Positions 42,828-51,679 of a DNA stretch of 64,000 nucleotides are shown in pieces. The stretch's first letter is position 1, and each line of letters starts with the position of its first letter. The position numbers and the translations under genes are program-made. The notes beneath the pieces are model-generated. The model did no database searches. It was given only the letters and a program-made list of their open reading frames with translations, and had not been told where the DNA came from. Origin of the DNA: JBFWUW01 sp050247075 (GTDB lineage Bacteria; Planctomycetota; Planctomycetia; Pirellulales; JBFWUW01); NCBI GenBank assembly GCA_050247075.1, contig JBFWUW010000029.1, positions 10,782 through 74,781 on the forward strand. The letters run 5' to 3'.

Positions 42828-45800
42828 ATGTCTCGCCGATCATCGCGCCGTTCCGTTCGTGCCACCCGCCGCCCGCGCCGCCAAGGCGTGATTTTGCTGG
42901 TGGTGCTGAGCGTGCTGGCCTTATTCACGCTGTTGGTGCTGACGTTTGTGGTCTACACGTCGCAGCACCGCAAAACGGCGGCCGCCGCCGCCAAGGCCGA
43001 CCGCTACGACGACACCTTTTCCGACCTGCTCAACCACGCCATGCTGCAAATTGTGCGCGGCAGCGACAACCCGTACTCGTTCGTCGGCACGCACGGGCTG
43101 CTGGAAGACATGTACGGCAATGACTGGCTCACCGGCACGCTGGTGGCCGGCGGCAGCGGCGTGCCGACCACCTTCGCCCTGGGCTATCAATATGGCTACG
43201 ACGGCTCGTCGGGCGTCCCCAGCATGATGTACTTTGACGTGCCGCTCACAGGGGCAGACGGCGCGCCGGGCCGTTTGAACATCGACGACGACAGCAACGG
43301 CATGATCGACGATGCCTCGGAACTGGGCTATTACGGCAGCGACGACTACCGCCAGACCAACGGCTACTACAACGGCCGCGTTCTCACCATGCTGGGCGGC
43401 CCCGCGGGCGGGCAAACCACGCGGATCACCGGCTATGCCGTCGATACGGCTGGCGGCTACGCCCGCATCGTGATGCTGCCATTTGAAACCATGAGTACCA
43501 ATGGCGCAACCTGGAATGCCGCCGGGGCTCCACAGGTGGGAAACAACTTCATCATCAATGGCCGCCCCTTCAGCGGTACGGGGTTTGGGTATGACTCCAG
43601 CACCGGGCTGACCAATCGGCAAGACGGGATTGGCCGGGAGTACGCCTTGCTCCCCTTTGCGCCTATCCCCCTGCCCGACTCTGTATCAAGTTATGCCAAC
43701 GAGTGGGTTGACCATCAGGCTTATATTCTTGGCCCGGACGGCGTCGCCGGCACGCCCGACGATCCCATCAACGCCAACGAGGATTACGACGGACCCGACT
43801 ACAACAACATGATGCTGGCCGGCCGCGTGTGGACCGGCACCCACTACGAGGTTGCCTTGCCGTCGCTGGTGCGGCCAGACCTCATCCGCTACTGGTTTGC
43901 GCGGCAAACCGCCGCGGGGGTCGATATGACCACGCCCGCCAATCAATTTGCCATCCTAAAGCGTACTTGCCCGCGGCCTTTGCCCCTCACGCCTGGTCAT
44001 CCTTTGTTTACGGGCAGCAACCCCAGCTTTGCTACCAGCAGCCTGTGGACCGACGCCGATTCCGCCGGTACGGCCACGGGAATCATCGACGCCATGCGCA
44101 ACCGCAACTGGGATGTGGACAACGACGGCGACGGCCGGCCCGACAGCGTATGGATCGACTTTGGCTTCCCCGTGCAAACCGCCCCCGACGGCCGCCGCTA
44201 CAAACCGCTGATAGCCCCGCTGGTGCTAGACATGGACGGCCGGCTGAACGTCAATGCGCATGGCACAGGCTACCACTACGCCGTGGATGGATCGGGCAAC
44301 GAAATCTATGTTGGCCTGAACGAGTTCCCCGGCAACTTCGCGGGGGGCCAAGGTTTCACCACGCCCATTCCCATGGCTACCGGTTCTGGCGTGTCGGCCG
44401 CCGAGGTCAGCCTGGGCGCGCCGGCGCCGAACCAATCGATTGTCGCGCGGCCTTACCTGGCCAACGACGGCACCACCATCATCAACGAATATCGCCGCTT
44501 GTTACTGGGGGGCTACCCCATCGACACCCGCACCGGCAATTTGGATGGCACCAAGCCGTGGTTGGAAGGCAAGTATGGCGAGGGCTTTTTGAATTTCGAC
44601 GGCTCGGGCCGGTTTCCCATGCCCGGCCTGACGAGTGCCGCCACACCATTGGGCAATGGGCCCGATGGGACCGCGAACACGGCCGATGACGTGTTTGACG
44701 GCGATTTCAACTACCCGGTTTGGCCCATGCCGTTCGTCAGTGGCGCAACGGCGGGCACCTTCCGGGGCGATTTCAGCACCAACACCTTCTACGCCGGCAG
44801 CAGCGGCGCCATCGGCGTGCTGGGCTCGCCCATCGACCTGGACGGCAACGGCGTCATGGGTTTGGACCTCATGGGCAATCCCTTCTACGTGCTTCAGGCG
44901 GGCGTTAATCCGCTGCCAGGGTATACCGCGGTGGGCCTGGGCGAAGCCTTCAACGACCCCATGGAGTTGGACCTTTCGACCAAGGCCGCGCGCACGTTTT
45001 ACAATACGGCCACCGGCTCGGCCGGCACGATCGACCAGCCCTTTACGCCGGCGGAACTGGAAGCCATTTTGCGCCGTCGCGATAGAGACGCCCGCACCCT
45101 GGCCGACCGTATGATCCGGCTGGCTCCGCGGACCTTTGGCAGCGACCGCGGCACGCAGTCAATCACCACGGAAAGCTGGAACGTGGCCATGCCAACCGTC
45201 ACCCTGCCAGAGGAACTGCGGCGCGTGTTGGTCTCCAACGGCATCCCCGTGCCGACCAATTTGCACATCAATGACCTGTACGCCCTTAAGTTGCTCAACG
45301 AGAACGGCACTTTGACAGCGGCAATGCTCAATGCCAATCTGGCGATCATGCTGCCGGTCGACCTGGCGGCCGGCTTGCGGCTGGACATCAACCGCCCCCT
45401 GGGCAACGGAGCCGACGACAACGGCAACGGCGTGGTCGATGATCCGGCCGAGGCGCTGGCGGGCGAACCAATCTGGAACGGCTCGGTCATCGGCCCGGTC
45501 TTCATGAACCACAGCAACGACAATATCCCCGCCAACCGTTACCTGGCCCGGCAGCAATTGGCCCGGCAGTTGTATTGCTTGATGATGCTGCTCAAGGACT
45601 CTGGCTATATCGAGCCAGTCAGCGCGGCGGAAGGCCTGAGCGACGCGCAACGGGTGGAACTGACCGCCCGGCGGATCGCGCAATGGTGCATCAACGTGGT
45701 GGACTTCCGCGACCGCGACTCGATCATGACGCCGTTTGAGTACGACGTCTTTCCGTTTGTCGATGCCAACAGCGACGGCATCACTTGGGACGTAGACGGA

Positions 45801-48800
45801 TGGGTAGGCTACAACGCCGTCACCGGGGCCGCCAGCGTGGACGACAACGACCTCACCAACTACCCGCACCGCCGGCTGGTGTGGGGTTGCGAACAGCCCG
45901 ACCTGCTGCTGACGGAGTCGTTTGCCTTTCACGATACCCGCACCGAGAATTTGGCTACCCCGATGGGCCTCTATTCCGATGGTACGATGGGCGATACTAA
46001 CTTTGATCAGCGGAAGTTGCCTCGCGGCGCGGGTTTCGTCGAAGTGCAATGCGTGCGGAATCCCAACAACACGGCCTACATGGGCGACCTGTACCGTGCC
46101 AACGGGTATCTCGACCTGGGCAAGATGTCGCCCGCCGGTACGACGGGGCAGTACCCGGTCTGGCGGCTGGCGGTGACCTATGGCGGGAAGGAAGACGACA
46201 CGAACCTGGCGGTAACGGGAGGTGACCGCAACGACATTTCGAAACGGGCATATACCCGGCCCGATACCACCACGTTTCAGCCCGACGACATGAACCCACT
46301 GAGCGCCTCGCATATTCCAGGGGCGGCCTATCCGGTCCCCGCGGGTGGTATTATTACGGCAGCCTCGCCGCTTGCCGCGACGGAGACCCAGAATGCCGAG
46401 ATTGAACGAATTGTCTGGTTTTGCTCGGTGCCGCCCACCAACGGCACCACGATTGACGCCGATCGTATTTACTATAACTACGGCCCAGGTCCTGGCGTGG
46501 GAGCGACCAACGTCTTGCTCGGTCCAGGCCAATTCGCGGTTGTCGGCCCTTATCGCAACCCCGACTCTGGTCCCGACAACATCACCAACATCGGTCCCAG
46601 TGCCGCGGGCAACGTCGCCGCCGAGATTTGGCTGGGCAACACGCCAGCGGCGGCACTGCCGGATGGCACCCCCAACACCGGTTGCCGCGTACCGGTTAAA
46701 GTGACCGACAATGGCGGTGGCGACAATTACCCCGCCATCGGCGATATCCAAACGCCGTTGGGGATTGCCGTGGCGGGCGATCCCAACGGGACGGCCAACG
46801 AAACGAACAACGGCTGGGATACACCCATCGGTTTCAGCATTTCCGAACCCTTATTTTCGGACGCCAGCTATTACCCTAAACCTGACGATAGCGGTAACAC
46901 CACCTCGATCGAACACTACGAAGGTTCAACATCAACCGAGACAGACCAGTTTGTGACGCCATTGGACGAACCGTTCGATCACGATTCTGCTCGGCCACTT
47001 GGTGCCAAACCGGACGCCGAGGCCGTCTACCACACTCATGGCACTCGCCTTGGGTACAAGACAGTATTTCTGCAACGACTGGCAGATCCGACGATCGCCT
47101 GGAACCCCATGCCCGGCCAGACCGGACACAACAGCTCGTTGCCGGTCAATCCTTACTTGACGGTTGATTGGATGCCAATTGACTTGACGGTCTTCAATAG
47201 CGAGCCCGCGACACCCGCTGGGGTGACAGATCCCGATGGGAACGGATCATTGCCGTATTATTTTGGTACACGGCAACGAGGCGTTCCACGTACCCCACCA
47301 GGCAGCGGCGGGACGTACAACATATGGGCGCAACCGCCAGTAAATGGTCCCGGTACTAGTTGGGATGCCGCCAACACACGGCTGACAACGCCGGTCACGC
47401 CCGTCTCGAGCAACCCCGACACAACGTTGGGATACATCAATCTGCCGTTTACACTGCCGGCCGCCGCGCCAGGCTACGCGGCCCCAGGCTATTTGACCGC
47501 CACGAATCTGGCGACCAAGGCCCCCGGCTATCCCACGACCTACCTGGGTGATCCCGGCTACGTCAGCGGCCCCACGTATGTCGGCGGGCCGATGCCGCCG
47601 GAAATCACCGTTAACGGTGTTACTTATCCCGTAGGCACGACTTATCCCAACTTGTCTTGGAATAATCGCCCCTATACCAGCGGCCTGGAGGTGATGCAGG
47701 TTCCGGCCAGTAGTTGCAGCCGCTTGCTGCACGAATTCAGCTTTGGCGGGCTGCGCGAGTACGCCGGTCCCGCGCCTGGCGCGCCGGGCGATGGAGCCGC
47801 CTTTGCCGAAGGAACCGCCAATGGACGGCCCTTTGGGCACTTGCTGAACCTGTTCACATCGTCTAACGACTTGCCGGCACCAACGTATCAACCTGAAAAT
47901 CCAGCGCTGGCCCGCAGCAACTACCATCGTGTGCTGGATTATCTCACGGTGCCTTCGCGCTATTCCGGCACCAAGGATGCCCTCAACCCGGCCGCCGTGT
48001 GGGATACGGCCAGTGCCAGCTTGCCGTTCCATGTGCCGTTCAATACCGTCTCGCGCTATCGCGAGCCAGGCATGGTGAACCTGAATACCCTCATGGACGA
48101 TGGCACTATTTTCCGCGGAGTCATGAACGACTACCCCAGTGCCGGGACAACCTGGCTGGCCATGTTGCAAAGCCGGCGCGGTTATGGCGGCGTGGTGGCT
48201 GCTCCACTTCAGGCGTTAATGTACGATGCCAGCAACTATTCGCCCACGATCTTTGCCAACCCGTTTCGATCGTTTGGCAGCGGCTATAATGTGCCGGTGC
48301 CGGCGCTGCGGTACCGCAACGTCGATCCGTCGGGCACGACTTTCTTGCCCCGCGATCTGGTTGAGGCGGGCCTGCTTCGTCCGATTCCCTTGGATACGGA
48401 CCAAAACAACTTCACGCCGCCGAACAGCCCGCTGTTCTCTAACAACACCGGCTTTACGGCTCTCTATACGCCAGACGCCACCATGTCGGTGCCGTTCCGC
48501 AACGCCACCCGCAACCCGCGGTTCCGCTATGAACAGTTCCAAAAATTGGGGAACGTGGCGACCACGCAATCGAACGTGTACGGCATTTGGATCACGGTCG
48601 GCTATTTCGAGGTAGCTCCGGTGCGGGTAACGGCGGCTAATCCCGAAGGGGTGCAATTGTTGGGCGAGCTAGGCTCTGACACAGGCGAAATCAAACGCCA
48701 CCGGGCCTTCTACCTGTACGACCGCTCAATCCCCGTGGCCTTCCAGCGCGGCATGGACCACAACGTGGACAAGGCCTTGCTGGTGAGGAGAATCATCGAG

Positions 48801-48803
48801 TAA
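42828..48803 (+). CDS. Giant GspK/PilX-like pseudopilus protein with calcium-loop motifs
   Basis: A 1991-residue protein, about six times a normal GspK. AGAGGA precedes the ATG by 8 bases. The N-terminus (RRPRRQGVILLVVLSVLALF) has the basic leader and Gly20|Val cleavage site without Glu5, as in GspK/PilX. TLLVLTFVVYTSQHRKTAAA continues the helix. At least five acidic loops follow: DDDSNGMIDDAS (153), DNDGDGRPDS (431), DLDGNGVMGLD (670), DDNGNGVVDDPAE (863) and DANSDGITWDVD (979). The region 1050-1990 is Gly/Pro/Asn/Thr-rich with many beta-type stretches and ends in LYDRSIPVAFQRGMDHNVDK. It probably caps the pseudopilus or forms a large exported surface protein. Last pseudopilin-type gene in the run. 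Confidence 0.9.
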   Translation: MSRRSSRRSVRATRRPRRQGVILLVVLSVLALFTLLVLTFVVYTSQHRKTAAAAAKADRYDDTFSDLLNHAMLQIVRGSDNPYSFVGTHGLLEDMYGNDWLTGTLVAGGSGVPTTFALGYQYGYDGSSGVPSMMYFDVPLTGADGAPGRLNIDDDSNGMIDDASELGYYGSDDYRQTNGYYNGRVLTMLGGPAGGQTTRITGYAVDTAGGYARIVMLPFETMSTNGATWNAAGAPQVGNNFIINGRPFSGTGFGYDSSTGLTNRQDGIGREYALLPFAPIPLPDSVSSYANEWVDHQAYILGPDGVAGTPDDPINANEDYDGPDYNNMMLAGRVWTGTHYEVALPSLVRPDLIRYWFARQTAAGVDMTTPANQFAILKRTCPRPLPLTPGHPLFTGSNPSFATSSLWTDADSAGTATGIIDAMRNRNWDVDNDGDGRPDSVWIDFGFPVQTAPDGRRYKPLIAPLVLDMDGRLNVNAHGTGYHYAVDGSGNEIYVGLNEFPGNFAGGQGFTTPIPMATGSGVSAAEVSLGAPAPNQSIVARPYLANDGTTIINEYRRLLLGGYPIDTRTGNLDGTKPWLEGKYGEGFLNFDGSGRFPMPGLTSAATPLGNGPDGTANTADDVFDGDFNYPVWPMPFVSGATAGTFRGDFSTNTFYAGSSGAIGVLGSPIDLDGNGVMGLDLMGNPFYVLQAGVNPLPGYTAVGLGEAFNDPMELDLSTKAARTFYNTATGSAGTIDQPFTPAELEAILRRRDRDARTLADRMIRLAPRTFGSDRGTQSITTESWNVAMPTVTLPEELRRVLVSNGIPVPTNLHINDLYALKLLNENGTLTAAMLNANLAIMLPVDLAAGLRLDINRPLGNGADDNGNGVVDDPAEALAGEPIWNGSVIGPVFMNHSNDNIPANRYLARQQLARQLYCLMMLLKDSGYIEPVSAAEGLSDAQRVELTARRIAQWCINVVDFRDRDSIMTPFEYDVFPFVDANSDGITWDVDGWVGYNAVTGAASVDDNDLTNYPHRRLVWGCEQPDLLLTESFAFHDTRTENLATPMGLYSDGTMGDTNFDQRKLPRGAGFVEVQCVRNPNNTAYMGDLYRANGYLDLGKMSPAGTTGQYPVWRLAVTYGGKEDDTNLAVTGGDRNDISKRAYTRPDTTTFQPDDMNPLSASHIPGAAYPVPAGGIITAASPLAATETQNAEIERIVWFCSVPPTNGTTIDADRIYYNYGPGPGVGATNVLLGPGQFAVVGPYRNPDSGPDNITNIGPSAAGNVAAEIWLGNTPAAALPDGTPNTGCRVPVKVTDNGGGDNYPAIGDIQTPLGIAVAGDPNGTANETNNGWDTPIGFSISEPLFSDASYYPKPDDSGNTTSIEHYEGSTSTETDQFVTPLDEPFDHDSARPLGAKPDAEAVYHTHGTRLGYKTVFLQRLADPTIAWNPMPGQTGHNSSLPVNPYLTVDWMPIDLTVFNSEPATPAGVTDPDGNGSLPYYFGTRQRGVPRTPPGSGGTYNIWAQPPVNGPGTSWDAANTRLTTPVTPVSSNPDTTLGYINLPFTLPAAAPGYAAPGYLTATNLATKAPGYPTTYLGDPGYVSGPTYVGGPMPPEITVNGVTYPVGTTYPNLSWNNRPYTSGLEVMQVPASSCSRLLHEFSFGGLREYAGPAPGAPGDGAAFAEGTANGRPFGHLLNLFTSSNDLPAPTYQPENPALARSNYHRVLDYLTVPSRYSGTKDALNPAAVWDTASASLPFHVPFNTVSRYREPGMVNLNTLMDDGTIFRGVMNDYPSAGTTWLAMLQSRRGYGGVVAAPLQALMYDASNYSPTIFANPFRSFGSGYNVPVPALRYRNVDPSGTTFLPRDLVEAGLLRPIPLDTDQNNFTPPNSPLFSNNTGFTALYTPDATMSVPFRNATRNPRFRYEQFQKLGNVATTQSNVYGIWITVGYFEVAPVRVTAANPEGVQLLGELGSDTGEIKRHRAFYLYDRSIPVAFQRGMDHNVDKALLVRRIIE

Positions 48804-48880
48804 GGCGAAAGGCGAAAGGATGAAGGCGAAAAAACTGAAAACTGAAAACTGACAACTAAAGACTGACGACTGACAACTCC
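48804..48880. repeat. Heptanucleotide array H, composite, 11 units
   Basis: Continuous 7-bp register: GGCGAAA, GGCGAAA, GGATGAA, GGCGAAA, three AAACTGA, CAACTAA, AGACTGA, CGACTGA, CAACTCC. It begins immediately after the stop of the giant GspK-like gene and ends at the mscL start region. The order of sub-types matches the array at 4291-4367 read on the opposite strand. Confidence 0.9.
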
Positions 48881-48882
48881 CC

Positions 48883-49284
48883 ATGAGCATGCTGAAAGAG
48901 TTCAAAGAGTTTGCCATGCGCGGCAATGTCGTGGACATGGCCGTGGGCATTGTGATCGGTGCCGCGTTCGGCAAGATTGTCACCTCGCTGGTGAGCGACA
49001 TCATCATGCCGCCGTTGGGCTTGCTGACGGAAGGTGCCCTTAATTTTTCTGAGTACCAGATCGTACTGCGCAAGGCGGCCGAAGAGGGGGGCAAGGATCT
49101 GGTCTGGAAGTACGGTTCGTTCATCACGTCGGTGGTGGACTTTATCATCGTGGCCTTTGCCATCTTCATGGTGGTCAAGCTGATGAACCGGCTGAAGCGC
49201 AAGGAAGAGGCCGCCCCGCCACCCGCCCCGCCGCCAGAGATCGTGCTGCTGACCGAAATCCGCGACGAATTGAAGGCCCGGTAG
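48883..49284 (+). CDS. mscL: Large-conductance mechanosensitive channel
   Basis: A 133-residue inner-membrane channel that opens under hypo-osmotic shock; normal family length. KEFKEFAMRGNVVDMAVGIV plus IGAAFGKIVTSLVSDIIMPP is the classical MscL N-terminal helix and TM1; TM2 is VVDFIIVAFAIFMVVKLMNR. The end is a Pro-rich linker (KEEAAPPPAPPPEI) and a charged helix VLLTEIRDELKAR, as usual. It starts directly after a 7-bp repeat array, so its promoter may be separate from the pseudopilin operon. Confidence 0.97.
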   Translation: MSMLKEFKEFAMRGNVVDMAVGIVIGAAFGKIVTSLVSDIIMPPLGLLTEGALNFSEYQIVLRKAAEEGGKDLVWKYGSFITSVVDFIIVAFAIFMVVKLMNRLKRKEEAAPPPAPPPEIVLLTEIRDELKAR

Positions 49285-49340
49285 CCGCCTAACAGAGCCA
49301 TTCAACAGGCCGCGGAAACGCATGGAAGCGTTGCCAAAAT

Positions 49341-49356
49341 AACGACAAAAGTCGTT
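49341..49356 (+). terminator. Candidate terminator hairpin after mscL
   Basis: AACGAC-AAAA-GTCGTT: a perfect 6-bp stem with a tetraloop, 57 bp after mscL. The bases after it (GTTC) are not a U-tract, so termination is uncertain. Confidence 0.35.
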
Positions 49357-49536
49357 GTTCGCGGGCCGTGAATAGCGTGGCCCCGCACCTAGGGCCCGCG
49401 GAGGACATCCACGATTAGTCCTGTCGACCTGATCGCCGAGCGATGCCTATGGACCTTTCCACGGTTCGGTGATGGCAAACTTGTTGACTGAATGGCCGTC
49501 CCCGAAGTGGCTCATTCAAACCCGGCGTGGGACGTC

Positions 49537-49812
49537 TTAAGGCGATTGTTGGGGAACCTGTTGTTGGTGGCGGAGGCGGGCGTGTTGCATGGTTAAGTAT
49601 TCCATGCGAGCGTGCCAGACCGCCGCCGCCAGCGAGGCCGCTGTCAACGCCAGGCCCAATTTTCGCGTGCCGCCGCTGCCGCGACAGGCCGCCCAACCAT
49701 CCAGGGCGGCTGCCGTTAGATACCAGAAGGGGCAATAGCACATTAAGAAAATGCCAACGACAAACATCACACCCGCGCCGACGAGGCAGGCAAATGCGGT
49801 TCCCTGAAGCAT
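49537..49812 (-). CDS. Small two-helix membrane protein
   Basis: A 91-residue protein from the ATG at 49812, with GGGGAG 7 bases upstream. Hydrophobic segments lie at about 3-32 (TAFACLVGAGVMFVVGIFLM, CYCPFWYLTAAALDGWAA) and about 50-65 (LGLALTAASLAAAVWH). It ends in a Gln/His-rich tail (LRHQQQVPQQSP). No family recognised. It stands alone between mscL and the SMP-30 gene. Confidence 0.6.
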   Translation of the reverse strand: MLQGTAFACLVGAGVMFVVGIFLMCYCPFWYLTAAALDGWAACRGSGGTRKLGLALTAASLAAAVWHARMEYLTMQHARLRHQQQVPQQSP

Positions 49813-49991
49813 CGTGCGACTCCCCGGCCGAATCAACAAGCGGGCCGGCCCAAATTGTGTGATTGGGCCGGCCCGGAATGGCATCAATTTGCGCCCGGCG
49901 GATCCATGCGGGCAATAGTGCTCCGCCGTAGCAGTGGCGTTTTTTTGCCTGCTGAGGTACCGCCCGGCAGGCCGTACCTACTGAGCGGCAC

Positions 49992-51044
49992 CTACTTTTT
50001 AAACGGGATGTGGTAGCCCTTGGTCTTGAGCGAAATGCGGAACAGGCTGGTATCCACCGTGACGTACAACATGTTCGACTCGGCTCCGTTGCCGAAGACG
50101 ACATTGCTGGGGATTCCCTTCGGTTCCTTGGCGTCGGGCTGCGAAGGGCCAGTGGGGATGAAGGCCAGTTCCTTGCCCGCCGGATTGATGACCATGATGC
50201 CCGGCCGTTTGAGGCTGCGGCAGGCCAGGTAGAGATTGCCGTTGGTATCCAGGGTCAGGCCGTCGACGCCGTTCTCGGTGCCAAAGTCGATCAGTGTTTT
50301 TCGCGGCCCAGCGACCAGGCCGTCATCCCCCAGCGGGAACGAATAGACCTTCATGGCCCCTTTTTTCGGTTCGGCCGGCGACCCGATCTTGTCGGTGCCG
50401 TTGTTGTGATCGACGACGTACAACGTTTTTTGATCGGGACTTTGGCCCACGCCGTTGGGCTTTTCGCATTCGTGCGTGACCTCGACAACGGTGCCGTCGG
50501 TGTCGATGCGGTAGACGGCCCGATGCTCCAACTCGCGCGGTTCATCCCCCAGGTAACGCGGGTCGCAAAAATAGATGCGGCCCTTGAGGTCGATGCACAG
50601 GTCGTTGGGGGCGTTGAATTTCTTGCCCATGTATTTATCGGCTACCGTGCTGCTTTGGCCCGTCTTGGTATCGTAGCGAGCCACCCGGCGGCCCCCTTGG
50701 TCCGAGCCCTCGCAAGCTACCAGCAAGCCGTCGGCGTCGAACATCAAGCCGTTGGCCTTGCCGCTATCGCTGGTGAAAGGCTCTGTCTTGCCGTTCTTGG
50801 GATTGAACCGCAAGATCATCCCCTTGTCGGCCCCAAACGGAATGTCCGTGAAATAAATGCTGCCATCCGGAGCAACCGCCGGACCTTCCGTCAGGCCCCC
50901 TTTGATCGGCGCGGTGCGGGTAAACAGCAGCTCTAGTTTGGCATCTGACGAAACAATCGCCTCGCCGGTCGGCTTGGGCAGGTCGGCTGCCCGCAAGATG
51001 GTAGAGAATGCAATGGCAACCGCGGTAACCGCCCAGACACGCAT
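49992..51044 (-). CDS. Exported SMP-30/gluconolactonase-like protein
   Basis: A 350-residue protein from the ATG at 51044; AAGGAG stands 6 bases upstream, which fixes the start. Signal peptide: VWAVTAVAIAFSTILRAAD. The rest is a six-bladed SMP-30/gluconolactonase propeller: LTEGPAVAPDGSIYFTDIPF, GKANGLMFDADGLLVACEGS, KFNAPNDLCIDLKGRIYFCD, EKPNGVGQSPDQKTLYVVDH and VDGLTLDTNGNLYLACRSLK. The metal-binding Glu, Asn and Asp residues of the family (TEGP, PNDL, GLTLD) are in place. It would hydrolyse a sugar lactone in the periplasm. Common near planctomycete glycan-use genes, as here. Confidence 0.92.
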   Translation of the reverse strand: MRVWAVTAVAIAFSTILRAADLPKPTGEAIVSSDAKLELLFTRTAPIKGGLTEGPAVAPDGSIYFTDIPFGADKGMILRFNPKNGKTEPFTSDSGKANGLMFDADGLLVACEGSDQGGRRVARYDTKTGQSSTVADKYMGKKFNAPNDLCIDLKGRIYFCDPRYLGDEPRELEHRAVYRIDTDGTVVEVTHECEKPNGVGQSPDQKTLYVVDHNNGTDKIGSPAEPKKGAMKVYSFPLGDDGLVAGPRKTLIDFGTENGVDGLTLDTNGNLYLACRSLKRPGIMVINPAGKELAFIPTGPSQPDAKEPKGIPSNVVFGNGAESNMLYVTVDTSLFRISLKTKGYHIPFKK

Positions 51045-51679
51045 GACAGGCTCCTTGCAGAAGAAGGGGTGTGGATCAAGAGTCGTAGACCGCCATCGAG
51101 TGTAATGTGCCTGTGGGAGAATTCCAGCTTTTCGGCGGTTCGTTCGCGGAGAATCGCGAACGGCGCAATGCAGCACCTTTGGATACGCACTGTGATCTTG
51201 CCCGGCCTATTTGTGAACCACTTGAATTGGCGGCGTGAGATTTCATGATTCTGAACGTGAACCTTGCTTCGGATCGTGTGTCATCCATTCGTGCGGGCCG
51301 GATTTGTTCTTGAACCGGGTACCGCGATTCTTTAAAGGACCGCCGCAAGGGGACCGCCATGCTCTTCACATCGCGACGATCGTCAAGGCAAACCGCGCTT
51401 TTCATGGCTGCTTGCGCGTTGGGCTAGCCACGGTTCAATCGTTGGGTATCGCTGGCGGCTTGTGCGCCAGCGTCGCAACAGCGCACCAGTCCACTGTCGG
51501 ACAAGCCACCAGTGGCACTTGTTGTGATGCGTTCGGCCGTTAACGCCTGCGCCCGGTTTCCACCGACGTTCATTCCTTGCCGATTGTCGCGCTAGCGCTA
51601 GCGTTACGCCGCCTGGGGCGTTTTCCCCGCAGTCGAACGCCTTGCGCGGCCTCGCCCGTACTTGGATCGAGTTTCCAGA
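51045..51679. other. 635-bp spacer between divergent genes, no gene supported
   Basis: Short frames exist on both strands but have no protein-like composition. It contains a 14-bp palindrome CGCTAGCGCTAGCG (51590-51603) and imperfect boxes of the type GACAAGCCACCAGTGGCAC (51498-51516) that look like degenerate dispersed repeats. Confidence 0.55.

Noticed and set aside
45159..46751. Minus-strand open frame (530 codons) inside the giant GspK-like gene
   Set aside because: It is wholly antisense to a continuous coding region with clear motifs; composition (Val/Gly/Arg/His-rich) is that of an antisense frame.
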